Below, in pieces: positions 28,310 through 35,851 of a DNA stretch of 64,000 nucleotides. The stretch comes from Actinomycetota bacterium (GTDB taxonomy: Bacteria > Actinomycetota > Acidimicrobiia > Acidimicrobiales > RAAP-2). The DNA lies in NCBI GenBank assembly GCA_021324355.1, contig JAJPJD010000006.1, positions 62,001 to 126,000 on the forward strand. The letters are read 5' to 3'. The number at the start of each line of letters is the position of its first letter. Within the stretch, counting starts at the first letter, position 1. The notes under the pieces are model-generated. The model ran no database searches, was not told where the DNA came from, and saw nothing but the letters and a program-made list of their open reading frames with translations. The position numbers and the translations under genes are program-made.

Positions 28310-29227
28310 ATGCTGCTGGTCGGCGCGGCCGGGGGGGCCGGGTCAGGACCGTTGCTCTACGCGTTCACGCTCGGCTTGGTGGCCGCGGTCAACCCCTGCG
28401 GGTTCCCACTCCTCCCGGCCTACCTCACGTTCTTCGTCGGGGGCCAGGACGTGGATCGGTCCCGTCGAACGGTACGCGCCCTGGTCACCGGGGTCAGCAC
28501 GACCGCTGGCTTCCTGGTGGTGTTCGGCCTCTGCGGCCTGCTGGTGGAGTCGGGTGTCGACCTGGTGCTGGGCTGGGTGCCCTGGGTCATGGTGCCCGTC
28601 GGTCTTGGCATGGCGGCGCTCGGACTCGCCGCCGCGGCCGGCCATCCCCTCAGGATCGCCATTCCGCTGCGGCGGCTCGGCGACGGGCGGGGGCCGTTGG
28701 CCATGGCTGGGTTCGGGGTCACGTACGCGGTGGGTTCCCTCACCTGCGCCCTCCCGCTGTTCCTGGCCGCAGTCGCCAGTTCGTTCGGTCGGCTGGGCCC
28801 GGCCCGGGGCGTCGGGACCGCGGCGGCCTACGCGTTGGGGATGGGCCTCCTCTTTGTCGTGGCCGGCCTGGTGGTCGCCACCATCGGGGTGGACCCGTTG
28901 CGACGGCTGGGCCGCCGCAGCCGGGCACTCCCCCGCTTGGGGGGGGCGGTCCTCGCCCTGGTCGGTGCATACCTGGCCTTCTACTGGGCGGTGGACCTGG
29001 CCGACCCGACCGCGGCCCCCGAACCGATCGGGCTGGTCGAGCATGTCCAAACCACGATCAGCAACTGGCTGAGCGGTTCGCCCCGGGTGATCGGCGCCGT
29101 CCTGGGCATGGTCCTCGTGGTGACCCTGTTCCTCCTGGCCACCCCTCGACGACGTCGGCGTCCCCCGATCCCGGAGCCGCCGGCCGCCACCGAGTCGGCG
29201 TCGGTCGCCGAGCCGGTCAATGGCTGA
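28310..29227 (+). CDS. ccdA: CcdA-type transmembrane thiol-disulfide transporter
   Basis: A 305-residue integral membrane protein of the CcdA/DsbD-beta family, carrying reducing power across the membrane for cytochrome c or copper-centre maturation. The two redox-active cysteines are Cys30 (AAVNPCGFPLLPAYLTF) and Cys146 (VGSLTCALPLF), with six or so hydrophobic helices plus an extra C-terminal helix. The ATG at 28310 (GTG one codon earlier) is the only sensible start. Its stop overlaps the next gene by 8 bases, so the two are translated together. Its natural partner is the TlpA half of the next protein. Confidence 0.9.
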   Translation: MLLVGAAGGAGSGPLLYAFTLGLVAAVNPCGFPLLPAYLTFFVGGQDVDRSRRTVRALVTGVSTTAGFLVVFGLCGLLVESGVDLVLGWVPWVMVPVGLGMAALGLAAAAGHPLRIAIPLRRLGDGRGPLAMAGFGVTYAVGSLTCALPLFLAAVASSFGRLGPARGVGTAAAYALGMGLLFVVAGLVVATIGVDPLRRLGRRSRALPRLGGAVLALVGAYLAFYWAVDLADPTAAPEPIGLVEHVQTTISNWLSGSPRVIGAVLGMVLVVTLFLLATPRRRRRPPIPEPPAATESASVAEPVNG

Positions 29228-30437
29228 GACCCTTGAGGTCGAGCGGGCCGCCTCGGCTCCGGCGCCCCCGCCGCCGCGATCGCCGCTGCGCTTTGCCGCG
29301 CTCGGTGTGGCCCTGGCAGCGGTGCTGGCCGTCGTGCTGTTCCTCGGGGTCGGGACCGGCTCGGGGCCGCCGGAAGCCGCCCCGGGGATCAACAGCGCGT
29401 CGGCCTACCTGCTGCGGCTGGATGTCCTGGCGACCGACCAGAGCCCGGTCGCCCCGAACTTCACCCTCACCGACCAGCACGGGCAGGCCGTCTCGCTCCG
29501 CCAACTCCGGGGCCGCTCGATCGTGCTCAGCTTCAACGACGACCGTTGCACCGACATCTGCACCTTGCTGGCCCAAGACGTCGTGGCCGCCGACCGCGAC
29601 TTGGGGCCGGCGGCGCGCCACGTCGTGTTCTTGTCGGTCAACGCCAACCCCTACTACCCCCAGGTCGCCGCGGTGGCCTCCTGGAGCCAGGAGCACGGCC
29701 TGGCACGGTTGGCGAACTGGCTCTTCGTCACCGGCGCACCGGCCCAGCTCGAGCAGGTCTGGCAGCGCTACGGGGTCGAGGTCGAAGAGGACCCGACCAC
29801 CCGGACCGTCGTCCACTCGACCGAGCTGTACTTCATCGACCCCGCCGGGCGTGAGCGAGCCATCGGCTCCTTTGGCACCGCGACCGCCGACACCGAGATC
29901 TTCGCCCACGCGCTGGCCCAGCTGGCAGTGGACGACTTGCCTCCCTCCGAACAGCGTCCAGTCGGCGGGCCCAGCGCACCCTCCTCGGTGGCTGACCCGA
30001 CCGCGATCGGGGCTCGGGCGCCGGCCTTCGCCCTCCCGGTCCTTGGCGGGCAAGGCCGAACGGTGACGTCGACCAGCCTGCACGGTGCCACCAGCGTCGT
30101 GAACTTTTGGTCGAGCACCTGCACCGCCTGCCGGGGCGAGCTCCCCGCTCTGGAGCAGGCGTCTCGCGCCCTCGGGAGCCGGGTGCACTTCGTCGGCATC
30201 GACGTGGCCGACAACCCAAGCGCTGCCCTCCGCCTCGCCCGCCAGCTCGGGGTCACCTATCCGCTGGCTGTCGACCGTTCCGGCCAAGTCGCGAGCGCCT
30301 ACCAGATCCCCGGCCTGCCATTCACCGCGATCGTCTCGCCCCGAGGGACGCTCGAGGTCCTCCACCCGGGCCCGCTCACCACCGAGCAACTGGAGTACAT
30401 CGTGGAGAACCTGGACCCGGCCCTGCGGGGCGGCTGA
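29220..30437 (+). CDS. SCO1/SenC - TlpA double thioredoxin-fold fusion protein
   Basis: A 405-residue membrane-anchored protein with a transmembrane helix at about 23-45 and two consecutive thioredoxin folds facing outside. Domain 1 (about 75-240) is SCO-like: copper ligands Cys110 and Cys114 in CxxxC spacing (RCTDICTLL) and His199 in VVHSTELYF. Domain 2 (about 262-405) is TlpA-like with a CxxC active site, Cys301-Cys304 (WSSTCTACRGELPAL). SCO proteins load copper into cytochrome oxidase CuA, and TlpA-type domains reduce the SCO or CuA cysteines. Joining both in one chain would make a self-reducing copper chaperone. Starts inside the ccdA end; ctaG follows at once. Confidence 0.9.
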   Translation: MAETLEVERAASAPAPPPPRSPLRFAALGVALAAVLAVVLFLGVGTGSGPPEAAPGINSASAYLLRLDVLATDQSPVAPNFTLTDQHGQAVSLRQLRGRSIVLSFNDDRCTDICTLLAQDVVAADRDLGPAARHVVFLSVNANPYYPQVAAVASWSQEHGLARLANWLFVTGAPAQLEQVWQRYGVEVEEDPTTRTVVHSTELYFIDPAGRERAIGSFGTATADTEIFAHALAQLAVDDLPPSEQRPVGGPSAPSSVADPTAIGARAPAFALPVLGGQGRTVTSTSLHGATSVVNFWSSTCTACRGELPALEQASRALGSRVHFVGIDVADNPSAALRLARQLGVTYPLAVDRSGQVASAYQIPGLPFTAIVSPRGTLEVLHPGPLTTEQLEYIVENLDPALRGG

Positions 30438-30438
30438 G

Positions 30439-31419
30439 GTGGCCGCCGTGCTGTCGCCTCCGATCTCGGCCCACCAGCTGCTCACCGCGTGGCAGCACGA
30501 CCCGGTCTCCTTGGTGGCCGCGGCGGTCGAGCTCGCCCTGGTCGTGTGGTACCTGGCTGGGGTTCGGCGGCTGGCCCGGCGTGGCCGACACTGGCCGGAG
30601 TGGCGGACCGCCGGGTTCCTGGCCGGCATCGCCACCGTGGTGATCGCCGTCCAGTCCGGGGTCGCCTCCTACGACGACTCCAACTTCACCGTCCACGTGG
30701 TCCAGCACCTGCTGCTCATGAACGTGGCGCCGATCTTCCTCGCTCTCTCGGCGCCAATGACCCTTGCCCTGCAGGCCTCGGGACGGCCCACCCAACAACG
30801 GCTGCTCTCCATCGTGCACCACCCGGTGGTCGCGTTCGTCACCCACCCGCTCGTGGTCGCGGCACTCGCCTACGCCACCATGATCGGGTACTTCCTCACG
30901 CCCTTCTACAACTTCTCGCTCGAGCACCCCGTGGTCCACGACCTCACCCACCTGCACTTCCTCATCTCGGGCTGCCTGTTCTGGTGGGTCGTGCTCGGCA
31001 AGGACCCGTCCCGCTGGCGACCCTCGTATCCGGTCAAGCTGGGCCTGTTGGCGGTGGGCATCCCGGTCACCGCGGTGCTCGGGGTGGCGCTCAGCCAGGC
31101 CCGCACCTCGATCGCCCCGCACTTCCACACCGTGACCGACACCCGAGCCGGCGGGTCGATCCTGTGGATCTTCGGCGAGCTCACCACCCTGGTGGCGATG
31201 GGGGTCGTCCTCTACCAGTGGCTGAGCTTCGACGAGCGTGAGCAGCTCCGGGCCGACCGTCGAGCCGATCGGGCGGCGGCTGAGGCGGCTGAAACGCGTG
31301 ATCGTCCCCGCCTGCCCGCCAACGCCGGCTCGGCGGAGGAATCGGCACCCGCCGATCCCGGACGACTCGGCCTAGGAGGTGGCAACCTCCCGGCAGGCAT
31401 CACAGAGCAGCACCCCTGA
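30439..31419 (+). CDS. ctaG: Cytochrome c oxidase assembly protein, CtaG family (PF09678)
   Basis: A 326-residue polytopic membrane protein of the caa3-type CtaG family, needed for assembly of copper-containing cytochrome oxidase. Typical segments are NFTVHVVQHLLLMNVAPIFL, then HPVVHDLTHLHFLISGCLFW with clustered His residues suited to copper binding. About seven hydrophobic stretches are seen, then a charged cytoplasmic tail from 270. GTG start one base after the SCO-TlpA stop: same operon. The last 48 bases overlap a convergent small gene. Confidence 0.92.
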   Translation: MAAVLSPPISAHQLLTAWQHDPVSLVAAAVELALVVWYLAGVRRLARRGRHWPEWRTAGFLAGIATVVIAVQSGVASYDDSNFTVHVVQHLLLMNVAPIFLALSAPMTLALQASGRPTQQRLLSIVHHPVVAFVTHPLVVAALAYATMIGYFLTPFYNFSLEHPVVHDLTHLHFLISGCLFWWVVLGKDPSRWRPSYPVKLGLLAVGIPVTAVLGVALSQARTSIAPHFHTVTDTRAGGSILWIFGELTTLVAMGVVLYQWLSFDEREQLRADRRADRAAAEAAETRDRPRLPANAGSAEESAPADPGRLGLGGGNLPAGITEQHP

Positions 31420-31722
31420 GTGCATGCGGGTCGGCGCGTGCTGGCCGCACGACGCGCAGCGGTGCCCGAAATAGATGAGCTTGTCGGCTGGCGGCGCCGG
31501 CGCCACCAGTTCCTCCAACCGCCGCTGGACCGCGGGGATCAGCCGCCACCGTGCCGTGCGGCCGCCGTTGCGGGCATCGCCGGTATCACGACCATCGTCA
31601 CCCGACTCGGGCTCCACCAGCCCGAAGGTGACCAGGGCGCGCAACATGGGGTCGAACCGGTCGAGGTTGGCGTCCCTGGGCTCGGCCGGCTCCGTGGTCA
31701 TCGTGTCGGCTCGATCGCTCAC
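31372..31722 (-). CDS. Hypothetical protein with C-terminal zinc ribbon
   Basis: A 116-residue protein. The N-terminal half is acidic and could be a small winged-helix (LDRFDPMLRALVTFGLVEPE). The C-terminus has two CxxC pairs (HRCASCGQH and LLCDACRE), a four-Cys zinc ribbon. I recognise no family. It overlaps the 3' end of ctaG on the other strand by 48 bases. The coherent zinc ribbon argues that it is real. Confidence 0.6.
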   Translation of the reverse strand: MSDRADTMTTEPAEPRDANLDRFDPMLRALVTFGLVEPESGDDGRDTGDARNGGRTARWRLIPAVQRRLEELVAPAPPADKLIYFGHRCASCGQHAPTRMHSGVLLCDACREVATS

Positions 31723-31815
31723 TTCAGACTCCAGTCCGTGTGGAAGCGTCCCTCCGTGGTTCTACCACCCGGTGCACTCGGCGAAGCGTCGCCTCCAGCC
31801 GGGTACCCGGCCCCC

Positions 31816-32547
31816 TCAACCGTCGGCTCCACCGCCGGCTCCGAACCAGCGGGCCGGGAACCACCACCCGGCGAACCAGCCGAGCGCCTCCACCCACGCG
31901 CTCGCGCGCTCGCCCCCCGACGGGTCCCAGGCGGTCCGCCGGTACTGCCGCAGCTGCCCTGCCAACTGGTCGAGCGCGCCGGTCACCTGGCGCGCTCCGC
32001 CAGGCGGCTCGGGACCGGAGAGGAAGTGCAGCCGGCACGGCGGACCGGTCCCACCCAGACAGCGCGGACAGGACCGACGGCGCCAGACGGTGGCGGTCGC
32101 GTGCAACGCCGCGCTCGTCCGGGCCCGCTTGTTCACAAGGGCAGTCTCGGGATCGGCGACGGGCCCCTGGGCCGCCGACCTGACGGTCCCTTCGCAGGCG
32201 ATGCAGCCGGCCCGCGGGTGCAACGAGCTGACCCGCCAGCGTCCGGTCGCCACCCGGCGGCCCAGAACCCTGGCCGCCCGGCGAAGCAAGTCCTCGTACA
32301 ACACCGCAGTCGTGAACGGCGCGCCGCCGCGCAGCTCGATCTCGGTGGCAGCCAGGAGCCAGGCGTGGCGGGGGCAGAGCCCCCAGCCCAGCCGGAGGCG
32401 ACGACGGACCGCGGGCACCTGGACCGAGCCGTCGAGCACCGCCAGCAGCACTCGGACCTCGACCCGGCTGGCCACGAGCGGACCCGGTCCGCCAGCCGGG
32501 ATGGACCAGTTGGCAGGGTGCTGACAGGGGGGATGACCGACAGGCAC
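31816..32547 (-). CDS. Cysteine-rich protein resembling DUF6062
   Basis: A 243-residue protein with paired Cys/His motifs spread along the chain: LGWGLCPRHAWLLAATEIE near 55, AGCIACEG near 115, then SCPRCLGGTGPPCRLH near 160. This spacing recalls DUF6062-type proteins (repeated CPLC/CxRH elements), whose function is unknown; I cannot confirm membership. GTG start at 32547. It and the zinc-ribbon protein downstream point away from the Ehr operon, whose promoter lies just upstream of this gene. Confidence 0.6.
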   Translation of the reverse strand: MPVGHPPCQHPANWSIPAGGPGPLVASRVEVRVLLAVLDGSVQVPAVRRRLRLGWGLCPRHAWLLAATEIELRGGAPFTTAVLYEDLLRRAARVLGRRVATGRWRVSSLHPRAGCIACEGTVRSAAQGPVADPETALVNKRARTSAALHATATVWRRRSCPRCLGGTGPPCRLHFLSGPEPPGGARQVTGALDQLAGQLRQYRRTAWDPSGGERASAWVEALGWFAGWWFPARWFGAGGGADG

Positions 32548-32661
32548 GCCGACTGGCGCTCCTCACACGCGACGAACACGAGGGGTAGAAGCCATCAGCA
32601 CGCCACGCGCGTGCAGCCGCGGGCCTCATCGCGTCGCTGACACCTTATCGGTCAACCGGTT

Positions 32662-32690
32662 CCTGACCGGCCGGCCGCACTTGTTATGCT
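32662..32690 (+). promoter_or_regulatory. Candidate promoter of the Ehr-type operon
   Basis: A -35-like CCTGAC (32662-32667) and a -10-like TATGCT (32685-32690) are 17 bases apart, in the 203-base gap between divergent genes, 60 bases upstream of the first Ehr ATG. The surrounding sequence also holds the near-palindromic TCAACCGGTT and GGCCGGCC. Recognised by eye only. Confidence 0.4.
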
Positions 32691-32750
32691 GACGTCGACA
32701 CCGGATGAGGCTCCGGTTGCGGCCGGTCCGCTGAACTGCCCGTTGGGCTG

Positions 32751-33746
32751 ATGGCCTCTACGCAGGTCCACCTGTCGTGGAGGTCGAGCGGGTTGTTGGC
32801 GCCGAGCGAGATCCAAGCACTCCAAGTGCTGACGATCCTCGTCCTCTCCCCGCTGGTGAGCGGGGTCATCGCGCACCTCGAGGCCCGGGTCCAGGGCCGC
32901 CGGGGGCCACGACTCCTCCAGCCCTACTACGACCTGGCGAAGCTCTTCGCCAAGGAGACCTTGGCCCCGACCGGCGCCAGCTGGGTGTTCGTCGCTGGCC
33001 CGCTGGTCGCGTTCGCGTGCTACCTCACCGTCCCCCTGCTCATCCCGGTCCTTACCGCCTACCCACTGCCGCTCGGGTACATGGGGGACATCCTGGGAGG
33101 CGGGTTCATCCTGGCCCTGGCCAGCTTCGCCCTCGCAGTCTCGGCGGCGGCATCCGGCGGGCCCTATGCCCAGTTGGGGAGCAGCCGGGCCATGACCTTC
33201 GGAGCGCTGATCGAGCCGTCGATCCTGTTCGTCACCTTCACGGTTGCCCTGGTGACCGGGACCGACCTGCCGTATGCCGAGGCGGCGGCGGCACGGGCAT
33301 CCCTCGCCCACGCGGTGGAGCCGGCACACCTCCTCGCAGCGGTGGCGTTCTTCTTGGTGGTCTTGAACGACACCGGCCGGATCCCAGTCGAGACCCACTC
33401 GAGCACCCTCGAGCTGGGGATGATCGACGAGGCGAGGACACTCGAGCACTCAGGACCGCTGCTCGCGCTCATGCGCTGGGGAGCGGCGATGAAGCAGCTG
33501 CTGCTCTATGTCTTGCTGTTGAACGTGTTCAGCGCGCCATGGGGCCTGGCGGGCAGCCGTCAGGCGAGCGCGGTTGTCATCGCGTGTGTGGCGCTCTTCG
33601 GCAAGAGCGTCGGAGTCGGGGCGGTCTTTGCCCTCATCGACAACAGCTTCTCCAAGTTGCGCCTGTTCAAGATCACTGAGTTCATGTCGGCATCGCTGGC
33701 GATCTCCATCCTCGCAGTGCTGGTCCGAGAGATCGGAGGCGGCTGA
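32751..33746 (+). CDS. Ehr-type membrane subunit, HyfC/NuoH-like
   Basis: A 331-residue integral membrane protein of the NuoH/HyfC/HycD family, the subunit joining the hydrophilic arm of complex I-like enzymes to the proton-pumping arm. About eight hydrophobic helices are seen. The family loop is conserved as GRIPVETHSSTLELGMIDEA followed by EHSGPLLALMRWGAAMKQ, with its acidic residues intact. Another conserved segment is RRGPRLLQPYYDLAKLFAKE. First gene of six, coupled to the next by one base. The subunit looks fully functional even though the redox arm is altered. Confidence 0.92.
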   Translation: MASTQVHLSWRSSGLLAPSEIQALQVLTILVLSPLVSGVIAHLEARVQGRRGPRLLQPYYDLAKLFAKETLAPTGASWVFVAGPLVAFACYLTVPLLIPVLTAYPLPLGYMGDILGGGFILALASFALAVSAAASGGPYAQLGSSRAMTFGALIEPSILFVTFTVALVTGTDLPYAEAAAARASLAHAVEPAHLLAAVAFFLVVLNDTGRIPVETHSSTLELGMIDEARTLEHSGPLLALMRWGAAMKQLLLYVLLLNVFSAPWGLAGSRQASAVVIACVALFGKSVGVGAVFALIDNSFSKLRLFKITEFMSASLAISILAVLVREIGGG

Positions 33747-33747
33747 G

Positions 33748-34416
33748 ATGGTCGCGCTCATCTCGACGAGGCCGCCGACGGGCGCCGACGCGCTCGTCGT
33801 GCTCGTCTTGCTTTGCGAGCTGGCAATGCTTCGGCCAGCGCTTACTCGCACGCAGGTCCGCCTGTACGCAGCGCAGTCGCTCGCGGTCAGCGGGCTGGCA
33901 CTGCTCCTCGGGCTGAGCACCCACACTGGCGACCTCGACCTGCTCGCCGCGCTCTCACTGGTGGTGAAGGCGGTTGCAGTGCCGCTCGCGGTACTGCGCC
34001 TTCTTCGGCGCTACCCGGACGAGCTGGTCACCAGCCACCGGCTCAAGGTGGCCACCATGGTGCTTTTGGCCTTGGTCGCGGCGGCGTTCGGGTTCTTCGT
34101 CGTAGGGGAGCTCCCGCTGCCCGCCCGCTTGCTGCCGCCATCTGCGCTTGGGCTAGCTGGCGCAGAGGTCATGGTGGCCCTGGTCCTGGTGATCCTCCGA
34201 GCCGACGTGGTGTCCCAAGCGATGGGGTTCTTTTCTCTCGAGAACGCCGTGTCGGTGGCCACCATAGTGCTCGCTCCCGGACTCCCGCTGCTGGTCGAGA
34301 TGGTGGTTCTCTTCGACCTGCTGGTCGCGGTGGTGGCGTTCGGCGTGCTGATCGAGGCGCACCACGGACGGAACCGGACCTTGTCGACCCACGGGCTCGA
34401 CCGGCTGCGAGGCTGA
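33748..34416 (+). CDS. Ehr-type membrane subunit, HyfE/NuoK-like
   Basis: A 222-residue membrane protein resembling hydrogenase-4 component E (NuoK-like). Seven hydrophobic helices are visible. The conserved core GFFSLENAVSVATIVLAPGL, with its Glu, and LVEMVVLFDLLVAVVAFGVL match HyfE. ATG at 33748, one base after the HyfC-like stop; the following gene starts one base after its stop. Longer upstream frames are antisense to the HyfC gene. Confidence 0.9.
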   Translation: MVALISTRPPTGADALVVLVLLCELAMLRPALTRTQVRLYAAQSLAVSGLALLLGLSTHTGDLDLLAALSLVVKAVAVPLAVLRLLRRYPDELVTSHRLKVATMVLLALVAAAFGFFVVGELPLPARLLPPSALGLAGAEVMVALVLVILRADVVSQAMGFFSLENAVSVATIVLAPGLPLLVEMVVLFDLLVAVVAFGVLIEAHHGRNRTLSTHGLDRLRG

Positions 34417-34417
34417 G

Positions 34418-35851
34418 GTGGGCGGGATCCTCCTCGTTCTCGGCACCGTGCCCCTGGCCAGCGCGTTGGTGTGCCTCTGGTCGTCGCCGCTCGCCGGCCG
34501 TTCCGTCACCCTGCTCAGTGGGGCGGTCACCTTCGCGGGCGTCCTGACCCTGGTGCCGTCGGGTACCACCGTGGCCCTCTCCGGGTGGCTTCGGGTCGAC
34601 GCCCTCTCCGAGGTCTTCCTCGGCGCGGTGGCCTTTGTGTACCTGGCCACGGCGCTGTTCGTGCTCGGCTACGTCCGTCCCGAAGCCAGCAGCCGCCACC
34701 GCCGACGCTTCCTTGCCGGTTTCAACCTCTTCGCGTGGGCCATGGTCATGGCCCCGCTGGTGAACAGCCTGGCGCTGCTGTGGGTGGCCGTCGAGATCAC
34801 CACCGTGGTCTCGGCCCTGCTGGTCGCGATCGACGGTACCGACGCCGCGGCCGAGGCCGCCTGGAAGTACCTCCTCATCGCCTCGATCGGCTTGGGGTTG
34901 GCCTTGCTTGCGACCGTGGTCCTGTACCAGGCCGGGACGTCGGTGCTGGGGAGCTCCTACCAGGCCTCCGTCCCGATGCTGCTGCGCAGCGCCAGCCACT
35001 TCCCTGCGACCGCGGTGCGGCTGTCCGTCGTTCTGGCGGTGCTCGGCTACGGAACCAAGATGGGCCTGGTCCCGGTGCACACCTGGCTGCCCGATGCGCA
35101 CGCCGAAGCGCCGACGCCGGTGTCGGCGCTGTTGTCGGGGGCGTTGCTGGCGGTGAGCTTCTACGCCATCCTGCGCTTCTACCAAATCAGCGTCCGCGCG
35201 ATCGGGCCAGCGTTCGGTCGTGAGGTCCTGCTCGGCTTCGGCGTCGCTTCGCTCGGGCTGGGCGCGCTCCTGCTGGCCAGCCAACGGGACCTCAAGCGCC
35301 TCCTCGCCTACTCGAGCGTCGAGCACATGGGCATGCTCGCGATTGGCACGAGCTTCTCCGCCCCGATCGCCACCGTCGGGGTGCTCCTCCACGTACTGGC
35401 CCACGCGGCAGCCAAAGGCACCGCCTTCTTCGGTGCCGGGAGCGTCCAGCAAAAGTTCGGCTCCAAGGACCTTGCCTCGATGCAGGGAGCGGCTTCGGTC
35501 CTCCCCTGGACCGGCCCCATGCTGATGGCGGCGGTGCTTGGCCTCAGCGCCTTGCCCCCGTTCGGCATCTTCCGCAGCGAGCTTTTCATCGTCGAGGGCG
35601 GCCTGCGCACCGGGTCCGATACCGTCGCCGCCCTCGTCGTGGTGCTGGTGACCCTGGCCACCCTCGCGCTCAGCTGGTTCATCGGCCGGACCGTGCTCGA
35701 CGATGCGCCCGTCGGGGTCCGCCGAGGCGAGAGCAGCGCCTGGATGGCCGCCTCGATGCTGCTCGGGCTGGGGGCGCTGGTGGTCCTGGGGGTGCACCCG
35801 CCAGCCGCGCTGTCCCACCTCCTCGCCCGGGCCGCCACGGAGCTGCGATGA
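34418..35851 (+). CDS. Ehr-type antiporter-like membrane subunit, HyfF/NuoN-like
   Basis: A 477-residue proton-translocating subunit of the Mrp/NuoLMN family. The key charged residues are kept: Glu in LLWVAVEITTVVSALLV (helix 5 type), Lys in GYGTKMGLVPVHTWLPDAHA (helix 7 type), and Lys in HVLAHAAAKGTAFF. About 13-14 hydrophobic helices. It should therefore still pump protons or sodium. GTG start at 34418; the stop overlaps the next ATG by 4 bases. Confidence 0.93.
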   Translation: MGGILLVLGTVPLASALVCLWSSPLAGRSVTLLSGAVTFAGVLTLVPSGTTVALSGWLRVDALSEVFLGAVAFVYLATALFVLGYVRPEASSRHRRRFLAGFNLFAWAMVMAPLVNSLALLWVAVEITTVVSALLVAIDGTDAAAEAAWKYLLIASIGLGLALLATVVLYQAGTSVLGSSYQASVPMLLRSASHFPATAVRLSVVLAVLGYGTKMGLVPVHTWLPDAHAEAPTPVSALLSGALLAVSFYAILRFYQISVRAIGPAFGREVLLGFGVASLGLGALLLASQRDLKRLLAYSSVEHMGMLAIGTSFSAPIATVGVLLHVLAHAAAKGTAFFGAGSVQQKFGSKDLASMQGAASVLPWTGPMLMAAVLGLSALPPFGIFRSELFIVEGGLRTGSDTVAALVVVLVTLATLALSWFIGRTVLDDAPVGVRRGESSAWMAASMLLGLGALVVLGVHPPAALSHLLARAATELR

